Below, piece by piece: positions 1 to 5,373 of a stretch of DNA of 6,605 bases. The notes beneath the pieces were generated by a model. The model made no database searches, was not told the origin of the DNA, and saw only the letters and a program-made list of their open reading frames with translations. The stretch's first letter is position 1. Each line of letters starts with the position of its first letter. The position numbers were made by a program, and so were the translations under genes. Source of the DNA: Pseudomonadota bacterium (GTDB lineage: Bacteria; Pseudomonadota; Alphaproteobacteria; Rhizobiales; Xanthobacteraceae); assembly GCA_023432845.1 (NCBI GenBank), contig JAEZEY010000240.1, positions 1-6,605 of the forward strand, given 5' to 3'.

Positions 1-1
1 G

Positions 2-793
2 CGCAAGACCGGGCAGATCAAGCTTCACGGCCCCGCCGCCTTCGAAGGCATGCGCAAGGCCGGGCAGCTCACCGCACGCTGCCTCGACATGCTGACGCCC
101 TACGTCACCCCCGGTGTGCCGACCGACAAGATCGACCGGCTGGTCTACGAGTTCGCCATGGACAACGCCGCGCTGCCGGCGACCTTGATGTACCGTGGCT
201 ACCGGAAGTCAACCTGCACCTCGATCAACCACGTCGTCTGCCACGGCATTCCCAACGAGAAGCCGCTCAAGGACGGCGATATCGTCAATATCGACGTGAC
301 CCTGATCGTCGATGGCTGGCATGGCGCCTCAAGTCGCATGTATCCGGTCGGCGATATCCCGCGCCGCGCCGAGCGGCTGGTCGAAGTGACGCATGAATCG
401 ATGATGCGCGGTATCGCCGTGATCCGTCCCGGCGCCACTACCGGCGACATCGGCCACGCCATTCAGAGCTATGTCGAAGCCCAGCACATGAGCGTAGTGC
501 GCGACTTCTGCGGCCACGGCCTCGGCCGGCTGTTCCATGATGAGCCGAACATCGTCCATGTCGGCCGTCCCGGCGAAGGCGTCGTGCTCAAGCCCGGCAT
601 GTTCTTCACCGTCGAACCGATGATCAATCTGGGCCGGCCGCATGTGAAGGTGCTGTCCGACGGCTGGACCGCCGTGACCCGCGACCGCTCGCTGTCGGCG
701 CAGTTCGAACACACCGTGGGCGTGACCGCCGACGGCGTCGAGGTCTTTACCTTCTCACCCGCCGGGCTCGACAAGCCGCCTTACAAGGTCTGA
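2..793 (+). CDS. map: Type I methionine aminopeptidase (5' end outside window)
   Basis: This enzyme removes the initiator methionine from new proteins in the cytosol, using a two-metal centre. The reading frame is open from base 2 upstream of the ATG at 50 and encodes RKTGQIKLHG before it. That matches the N-terminal part of alphaproteobacterial Map, so the true start lies before the window. Numbering from the ATG at 50, the pita-bread fold motifs appear in order: substrate His65 (CHGIP), metal ligand Asp82 (NIDVT), ligand His156 (CGHGLG), His163 (FHDEP), ligand Glu189 (FTVEPM) and ligand Glu220 (AQFEHT). The spacings agree with E. coli Map D97, H171, E204 and E235. The oddity is position 93: the family has HGD(S/T)S, but here it is HGASS, with codon GCC at 326-328. 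The ligand equivalent to D108, which bridges both metals, is therefore missing. Family membership is certain; catalytic activity is doubtful. radC follows on the same strand after 125 bp. Confidence 0.95.
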   Translation, partial: RKTGQIKLHGPAAFEGMRKAGQLTARCLDMLTPYVTPGVPTDKIDRLVYEFAMDNAALPATLMYRGYRKSTCTSINHVVCHGIPNEKPLKDGDIVNIDVTLIVDGWHGASSRMYPVGDIPRRAERLVEVTHESMMRGIAVIRPGATTGDIGHAIQSYVEAQHMSVVRDFCGHGLGRLFHDEPNIVHVGRPGEGVVLKPGMFFTVEPMINLGRPHVKVLSDGWTAVTRDRSLSAQFEHTVGVTADGVEVFTFSPAGLDKPPYKV

Positions 794-802
794 TTTCCGC
801 TT

Positions 803-844
803 CATCCTCAGGAGCACGCCCAACGGCGTGCGCCTCGGAGGGTG
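803..844. repeat. Small palindromic intergenic repeat between map and radC
   Basis: This is a nearly complete hairpin. A perfect inner stem, GCACGCC (814-820) with GGCGTGC (825-831), closes a CAAC loop. An outer stem pairs CATCCTC (803-809) with GAGGGTG (838-844), including one G-T wobble. AGG (810-812) can pair with CCT (833-835) between the two stems. The pattern CATCCTC-AGGAG-hairpin-CCTCGGAGGGTG resembles the short dispersed palindromes common between genes in Bradyrhizobium-type genomes (recognised from memory). It begins 9 bases after the map stop codon and could help end map transcription, but no T-run follows it. I saw no convincing promoter in the rest of the 794-918 gap. Confidence 0.7.
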
Positions 845-918
845 GGGCCAAGAGAACCCCTTCCCCGTTTCCGTTTATATCTCTACGATGCCCGCCTTAG
901 TTGCACAGGCGCGCGGGC

Positions 919-1641
919 ATGGCGGACGAGCAGCAGGCATTCGACGGCGCCGACGGCCTCGCCGAGGCGACGCCACATTATCACGGCCATCGCGAGCGGC
1001 TGCGCGAGCGCTTCCGCAAGGCCGGCGAGGACGCCGTCAGCGATTACGAACTGCTCGAACTGGTGCTGTTCCGCGCCATCCCGCAGCGCGACGTCAAGCC
1101 GCTGGCGAAAGAGCTGGTGGCGCGCTTCGGCTCTTTCGCGGAAGTGATGGCCGCGCCGCGCGCCCGGCTAAAGGAGATCAAGGGCATCGGCGACGCCGTC
1201 GTGGACGAGCTCAAGATCGTCCATGCCTCAGCCAAGCGCATCACCCGCGGCGAGGCGACCAAGCGCACGGTGCTGTCGTCATGGGCCAGCGTCATCGACT
1301 ATTGCCGCACCGCCATGGCCTATGAGGACAAGGAGCAATTCCGCCTGCTGTTCCTCGACAAGCGCAATCAGCTGATCCTCGACGAGGTGCAGCAGCAGGG
1401 TACGGTAGACCACACGCCGGTCTATCCGCGCGAGGTGGTCAAGCGCGCGCTCGAGCTATCGGCCACCGCGCTGATTCTGGTGCACAATCATCCGTCCGGC
1501 GATCCGACACCGTCGCGCGCCGACATCCAGATGACGCAGGCGATCATCGAAGTGGCCAAGCCCTTGGGCATCGCAGTGCACGACCACATCATCGTCGGCA
1601 AGGACGGGCACGCCAGCCTCAAGGGGATGAAGCTGATCTGA
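919..1641 (+). CDS. radC: RadC family protein (JAB/MPN domain)
   Basis: The protein is 240 residues from the ATG at 919 (MADEQQ), close to the usual RadC length. An in-frame TTG at 901 is an alternative start. The ATG is preferred as the stronger codon, although only a weak CAGG lies upstream of it. The N-terminal part (about 20-110) carries the helical region with a helix-hairpin-helix-like segment, LKEIKGIGDAV (84-94). The C-terminal JAB/MPN+ domain (about 118-240) has the zinc-binding JAMM signature: His189, His191, Ser199 and Asp202 in HNHPSGDPTPSRAD, with the likely catalytic Glu172 in YPREVV. RadC was named for a DNA-repair phenotype, but its biochemical role is unsettled; JAMM proteins are typically metal-dependent isopeptidases. 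It follows map, as in related genomes, but the 125-bp gap with a palindrome argues against tight coupling. Its stop codon lies in the foot of a strong hairpin. Confidence 0.95.
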   Translation: MADEQQAFDGADGLAEATPHYHGHRERLRERFRKAGEDAVSDYELLELVLFRAIPQRDVKPLAKELVARFGSFAEVMAAPRARLKEIKGIGDAVVDELKIVHASAKRITRGEATKRTVLSSWASVIDYCRTAMAYEDKEQFRLLFLDKRNQLILDEVQQQGTVDHTPVYPREVVKRALELSATALILVHNHPSGDPTPSRADIQMTQAIIEVAKPLGIAVHDHIIVGKDGHASLKGMKLI

Positions 1642-1668
1642 GCGGCGCGTGTCACCCACGCGCCGCTC
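1640..1668. terminator. Hairpin between convergent radC and methyltransferase genes
   Basis: A perfect 12-bp stem pairs GAGCGGCGCGTG (1640-1651) with CACGCGCCGCTC (1657-1668) around a TCACC loop. Its left arm includes the last two bases of the radC stop codon, and its right arm ends 6 bases before the stop codon of the minus-strand methyltransferase gene. No T-run follows on either strand, so it is not a textbook intrinsic terminator. Its strength, GC content and position between two converging genes suggest it stops or stabilises both transcripts. Confidence 0.7.
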
Positions 1669-1674
1669 CGGTCA

Positions 1675-2496
1675 TCAGCGCTTCTTGATGACGACTTCGA
1701 GGTATTCGCTCGGTACAACGAGCGTACCATCCTCGGCGCGATTGCGGCGGTGCAACAGATCGAGCAGATCGGCGGCGAGCGCGGCCTGCTTGCCTTCGTC
1801 GAGGCCGGCGAAGGCGCGATGGGTCGGGCCGTAGTAATCCCGGAAGACATCGAGCCAGTGCTCGGGCGAACGATAGCGGAAGGTGAAGATCTTCTTCTCG
1901 GCCTTGATGTCATGCGCCGGGAACAGCGTGGCGAGATGAGCTTCAGTGCCCCAGGCCGACGGCGGCTTGAGGCCGGGCGGCGGCAGCACGTGCTTGCCGA
2001 GCACCTTGAAGAGTTCGCCAATGAAGCCGTCCGGCGTCCAGTTGGCCAGCCCGATGCGGCCGCCCCTGCGTACGACGCGCGACATTTCCATCGCTGCCTT
2101 CGGTTGGTTGGGCGTGAACATCACGCCGAAGGTCGACAGCGCGACATCGAAGGAGCCATCGGCAAAGGGCAAGGCTTCGGCGTCGGCTTCCTTGAACTCG
2201 ACCGGCAGATGTTCGGCGGCGGCGCGCGCCTTGCCGCGATCGAGTAACGCACCGACATAGTCGGTCGAGGTGACGTCGGCGAAGCGGCGCGCCGCGGCGA
2301 GCGTGGCGTTGCCGTTGCCGGCGGCAACATCGATTACGCGCTCACCGGAGCGCAGGTCGACCGCCTCGCACAAGCTTTCGCCCACGATCTGAAGGGTCGT
2401 GCCGACCACAGCGTAGTCGCCGGAAGCCCAGGTTGCGCGTTGCCGTCCCTTGATGGCCTCGAAATCCGGCGTCGCCGGCATTGTTTTATCCAGCAT
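1675..2496 (-). CDS. Class I SAM-dependent methyltransferase (Methyltransf_11/UbiE-like)
   Basis: The gene encodes a 273-residue soluble protein with a Rossmann-type methyltransferase fold. Motif I is VIDVAAGNGN (54-63), the SAM-binding loop. An acidic residue at the end of strand 2, Asp79 in STDYVGALL, would bind the ribose hydroxyls. Motif II lies in ADAEALPFADGSFDVAL (104-120), and a post-motif strand follows at RRGGRIGLANW (143-153). This pattern matches the ubiquinone/menaquinone-type C-methyltransferase superfamily, which acts on many small molecules, so the substrate cannot be named. The ATG at 2496 is chosen because GAGGA lies 10 bases upstream. An in-frame TTG at 2505 is too close to that site, and a further ATG lies at 2481. 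The gene is divergent from the AraC-type regulator, which may control it (inference from position). No membrane segment is visible. Confidence 0.88.
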   Translation of the reverse strand: MLDKTMPATPDFEAIKGRQRATWASGDYAVVGTTLQIVGESLCEAVDLRSGERVIDVAAGNGNATLAAARRFADVTSTDYVGALLDRGKARAAAEHLPVEFKEADAEALPFADGSFDVALSTFGVMFTPNQPKAAMEMSRVVRRGGRIGLANWTPDGFIGELFKVLGKHVLPPPGLKPPSAWGTEAHLATLFPAHDIKAEKKIFTFRYRSPEHWLDVFRDYYGPTHRAFAGLDEGKQAALAADLLDLLHRRNRAEDGTLVVPSEYLEVVIKKR

Positions 2497-2667
2497 GATA
2501 TTCAAATCCTCGAATGAGACTTGTTAATTTGTAAGCTTGTCGGGATGCGGTTTGCCTATTGGCGGTGACCGCGAGCGGCGGCTATATAGACGGGGGCGGC
2601 AGCGGTCTTAATGATCGAAGCGCCGATACTTCTGACCGCCCGTCCAATTCAGATAAGGCCCCAGGGT
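2497..2667. promoter_or_regulatory. Divergent intergenic control region (methyltransferase / AraC regulator)
   Basis: These 171 bases separate two divergent genes and include the most AT-rich stretch of the area (about 2497-2540). A possible plus-strand promoter for the regulator gene is TTGGCG (2559-2564), 18 bases, then TATATA (2583-2588). Each box matches the sigma-70 consensus at about four of six bases. CTTGT occurs twice, 11 bases apart, in the AT-rich part (2519-2523 and 2535-2539) and could be half-sites for a regulator, but this is weak. GAGGA on the minus strand (2507-2511) is the likely ribosome binding site of the methyltransferase gene. I found no convincing minus-strand promoter. 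Confidence 0.4.
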
Positions 2668-3630
2668 ATGGACCCGCTCACGGAAGTGCTGCGTTCAGTG
2701 CGGCTGTCAGGCGGCGTTTTTCTCGATTCGAAGTTCTCGGCGCCGTGGTGCGTTCTGGCTCACCTGGACAGAGACGATTGCAAATTCGCGTTCGACGCGC
2801 CGATCCAGTTGATCGCCTATCACGTCGTCATCAGCGGGAGGTTGTTTATTACCGTTGAAGGCGAAGCGCCTGTGGTGGTCGATGCTGGCGAAATCATACT
2901 ACTGCCCCGCAACGACCCGCATATTCTCGCGAGCCAGCCGGGCATGGCGTCGACCGTACGGGCGAAGGACCTTGTTCAACCCGCGCCCGACGGCGGACTG
3001 GCGGGGATTTTCCACGGCGGCGGCGGCGAGGTGACGCAAATCGTTTGCGGCTTTCTTGGAAGCGATAGTTCGGCCAATCCGCTGATTTCCAGTCTGCCGC
3101 GCATGCTCAAGCTCGGCATCCGTGACGGCACGTCCCGCGACTGGGTGGAGGCTTCGGTACGATTCGCCGCCGAGGAACTGACAAAGGGACGCTTCGCGTC
3201 GTCGAGCCTGATGTCCCGCCTGTCCGAAACCTTGCTGGTCGAAGCGGTGCGCAATTATGCGCAGGAGAGCGACGATACGCGCGTCGGGTGGCTCAAGGGC
3301 GCCGCCGACCCGCAGATCGGGCGGGCACTAGCACTGATCCATGGCGACATTCGTGCGACTTGGTCGAACGAAAGCCTGGCGAAGGAAGTCGGCATGTCGC
3401 GCAGCGCCTTCGTCGAGCGCTTCTCGGAGATCGTCGGCATGCCGCCGATCCGTTACCTTACGTCATGGCGCCTCAATCACGCGCGCCTGAACCTGCGCGA
3501 AACGCGACTGCCGATCGCCCGCCTCGCCGACCAGATCGGCTATGGATCGGAGGAGGCTTTCAGCCGCGCGTTCAAGCGCCAGTTCGGAGTGTCGCCGGCG
3601 CAGTGGCGCGACGTGGAACAGATGGCTTAG
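2668..3630 (+). CDS. AraC family transcriptional regulator with N-terminal cupin domain
   Basis: This is a DNA-binding regulator of the cupin-AraC type, 320 residues from the ATG at 2668 (MDPLTEVL). Residues about 2-180 form the ligand-sensing cupin domain (AraC_binding_2-like), with the family-typical opening GGVFLDSKFSAPWCV (15-29) and beta-strand pattern VVDAGEIILLPRNDPH (70-85). Residues about 218-315 form the double helix-turn-helix. The first is SNESLAKEVGMSRSAFVERF; the second includes IARLADQIGYGSEEAFSRAF, ending in the signature FKRQFGVSPAQWR. The frame stays open to an ATG at 2611, which adds 19 residues. I prefer 2668 because relatives begin MDPL and AAGG lies about 9 bases upstream. 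The ligand and targets are unknown; the divergent methyltransferase gene is the obvious candidate target. Its stop codon overlaps that of the convergent AprI/Inh-like gene. Confidence 0.9.
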   Translation: MDPLTEVLRSVRLSGGVFLDSKFSAPWCVLAHLDRDDCKFAFDAPIQLIAYHVVISGRLFITVEGEAPVVVDAGEIILLPRNDPHILASQPGMASTVRAKDLVQPAPDGGLAGIFHGGGGEVTQIVCGFLGSDSSANPLISSLPRMLKLGIRDGTSRDWVEASVRFAAEELTKGRFASSSLMSRLSETLLVEAVRNYAQESDDTRVGWLKGAADPQIGRALALIHGDIRATWSNESLAKEVGMSRSAFVERFSEIVGMPPIRYLTSWRLNHARLNLRETRLPIARLADQIGYGSEEAFSRAFKRQFGVSPAQWRDVEQMA

Positions 3631-4313
3631 CGCCTGACCAGATTCACCGGCGCGCTGGTTTCCGGAATGCGCCGCCAGTTGTCACTGTCGCTTTCGACGA
3701 AACGCCATGGCGTCGTGCCTTGCGCCGGCAGCAACTGCAGCTCACCGCCCTCGATGCGCCAGCGCGTGAAGTTCAGCTTCGCGACATCGTCGCGGCAGCC
3801 AGGCTTGATGAACAGCCGCATGCCGCCACCGGGCGCCGCGGCGGCGTTGAGCGACAGTTCGCACAATACCGCGGTGCCTGCGATGGCCCAGTCGCCGGCG
3901 ACCTCCTCCGGCCGCTTCGGCGGCGGCGCGGCCGCCGCGGCGTTCTGCAGGAACAGGACGCCCACGCCCGGCGTCGGCGCCTCGAACATGCCGGCCTCCA
4001 CCTCGCTGAACTCGGCCAGCGTCTTGCCGCCGGCATCGAACAGGAACAGGTTGTCGTTGTCCGGGAAGCGCCAGCCGGTGACGTTCTGGATAAAGGGGAA
4101 CAGGTTGACGCAATTGGCGTCGAACTCGACCTTGTAACCGCCCGCGACCGGCGCAGTGGTGAAGACGGCGGTACAGCGGCGGTCGCGGCTGGCGTTGGAG
4201 AATTCCCACGAGCCGAGCAGCGCCGTGGCCTGATCGCCGAGCGGCGGCGTCTGGCCGTGGGCCGCCGTCGGCAAGCCAAAACAGATCAGAGCGAGCAGGA
4301 CGATACGGTTCAT
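3627..4313 (-). CDS. Exported protein with two AprI/Inh-type domains
   Basis: The 228-residue product starts with a signal peptide: MNR, a hydrophobic stretch IVLLALICFGL, and a likely signal peptidase I site after AHG (residue 20). It should therefore be periplasmic or secreted. The mature part holds two related units. Unit 1 (about 34-112) has GSWEF, Cys47, Cys68, TGWRF and NLFLFDAGG. Unit 2 (about 140-216) has GDWAI, Cys151, Cys173, TRWRI and ELQLLPAQG. Each fits the AprI/Inh pattern: a Gly-x-Trp start, a Cys pair, a central Trp and an L-x-L-x-D/A-x-G strand. That small beta-barrel is known from bacterial inhibitors of secreted metalloproteases and from Brucella Omp19. An Ala/Pro-rich linker (124-134) joins the units. 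Protease inhibition is a family-based suggestion only; I see no protease gene nearby. It lies 60 bp downstream of the 2-hydroxyacid dehydrogenase gene on the same strand. Confidence 0.75.
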   Translation of the reverse strand: MNRIVLLALICFGLPTAAHGQTPPLGDQATALLGSWEFSNASRDRRCTAVFTTAPVAGGYKVEFDANCVNLFPFIQNVTGWRFPDNDNLFLFDAGGKTLAEFSEVEAGMFEAPTPGVGVLFLQNAAAAAPPPKRPEEVAGDWAIAGTAVLCELSLNAAAAPGGGMRLFIKPGCRDDVAKLNFTRWRIEGGELQLLPAQGTTPWRFVESDSDNWRRIPETSAPVNLVRR

Positions 4314-4373
4314 GCCGACAGCCTAGCCGATTTGCCGGCCGATCGGCATCAAAGAGTCGTCAGGGTCCCGCCA

Positions 4374-5351
4374 TCAGCCTTTCGGCGGATAGGGCGTTTC
4401 CGGCACCGGCGTCAGCGGCGGCTTGCCGTCCGCCCAGGCCAGGATGTTGTCGACCACGAGTTGATCCATGGCCGCCCGCGTCGCCTCGCTCGCCGAGCCG
4501 ACATGCGGCAGCAGCACGACGTGGTCCATGTCGATCAGTTCCTGCGGCACCTGCGGCTCGTTGGCGAAGACGTCGAGGCCGGCCGAGTAGATCGTCTTGT
4601 TCCTGAGCGCCTCGATCAGCGCCGGCTCGTCGATGACGCTGCCGCGCGCCATGTTGATGACGACGCCTTGCGGCCCCAGGGCCTTGAGCACGTCGGCGTT
4701 GATCAGGTTCTTGGTCGAGGCGCCGCCCGGCACGATGATCATCAGCGTATCGACGTCACGCGCCATGTCGACCAGCTTCGGATAGTACTTGTAAGAGACG
4801 CCGGTCTGCGGATTGCGGCTGTGATAGACGACCTTGACGTTGAAGGCTTCGAGACGCTTGGCGATCGCCTTGCCGATGCGGCCCATGCCGACCACGCCGA
4901 CGGTGCGGCCCTGCAAGGTCGCCTTGGTCAGCGGATACGGCGCCTTCGGCCACTTGCCGGCGCGCAGATAACGGTCGGCCTGCGGGAATTCACGCAAGGT
5001 GCACAGCAGCAGGCCAAGCGCTGTGTCAGCGACTTCCTCGTTGAGAACGTCCGGCGTGTTGGTGACGACGATGCCGTGCTCGCCGGCCCACCTGGCATCG
5101 ACGTGATCGTAGCCGACGCCGAAACTCGACACCTGCTTCAGGTTGGGAAACTGCGACAGGAACGGCCCGTCGACCTTGTCATGGGTGTAGGCAAGCGCGA
5201 TGGCGCCGATCCTGGAGCCGACCTCCTTGATGAAGGCGGCCTTGTCCTTGGCTTCGAGATAGTAATGCAGATTGACCTTGCCCTCGAGGCCGCCGACCAG
5301 CACCGGCTTGCGGGACCCGATCAAAAGAACATCGCGCTTCTCGTTCGCCAT
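4374..5351 (-). CDS. D-isomer-specific 2-hydroxyacid dehydrogenase (glyoxylate/hydroxypyruvate reductase-like)
   Basis: This 325-residue enzyme belongs to the NAD(P)-dependent family that interconverts 2-oxo acids and D-2-hydroxy acids. The nucleotide-binding motif is VGVVGMGRIGKAIAKRL (151-167). The catalytic triad is visible as Arg236 (MARGSVID), Glu265 (VFANEPQVP) and His283 (LLPHVGSAS). The segment SSFGVGYDHVD (75-85) is the substrate-side loop. After the second Rossmann strand comes HSRN (177-180), with an Arg rather than an acidic residue, which favours NADP(H) (inference). The start is the ATG at 5351: GGAGAG lies 6 bases upstream, and the first residues MANEKRDVLLIG lead directly into the first strand. 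A longer in-frame start at 5402 would overlap the E2 gene and has no such support. It follows the E2 gene by 22 bp, so the two are probably co-transcribed. The exact substrate (glyoxylate, hydroxypyruvate or another 2-oxo acid) cannot be told from sequence. Confidence 0.92.
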   Translation of the reverse strand: MANEKRDVLLIGSRKPVLVGGLEGKVNLHYYLEAKDKAAFIKEVGSRIGAIALAYTHDKVDGPFLSQFPNLKQVSSFGVGYDHVDARWAGEHGIVVTNTPDVLNEEVADTALGLLLCTLREFPQADRYLRAGKWPKAPYPLTKATLQGRTVGVVGMGRIGKAIAKRLEAFNVKVVYHSRNPQTGVSYKYYPKLVDMARDVDTLMIIVPGGASTKNLINADVLKALGPQGVVINMARGSVIDEPALIEALRNKTIYSAGLDVFANEPQVPQELIDMDHVVLLPHVGSASEATRAAMDQLVVDNILAWADGKPPLTPVPETPYPPKG

Positions 5352-5373
5352 TACTAACTCTCCAATGAATTTC

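Noticed and set aside
875..880. TTATAT as a -10 box for radC
   Set aside because: No acceptable -35 sequence is found 16-18 bases upstream.
828..1325. Open frame overlapping radC on the plus strand
   Set aside because: The product is extremely Arg/Gly/Ala-rich and is an out-of-frame reading of radC, which has complete RadC motifs.
1750..2260. Plus-strand open frames antisense to the methyltransferase gene
   Set aside because: They show no recognisable domain, while the opposite strand carries clear SAM-binding motifs over the same bases.
4326..4347. Possible hairpin GCCGAT/ATCGGC between the dehydrogenase and AprI/Inh-like genes
   Set aside because: The stem is only 6 bp with a 10-base loop and no T-run, and the GC-rich bases can pair in other ways. 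This is too weak to call a terminator.
3288..5357. A 689-codon open frame on the plus strand across three minus-strand genes
   Set aside because: It lies antisense to the AprI/Inh-like and dehydrogenase genes and overlaps the end of the AraC gene. Its product is Arg-rich, low in complexity and without domains, as expected for an open antisense frame in GC-rich DNA.
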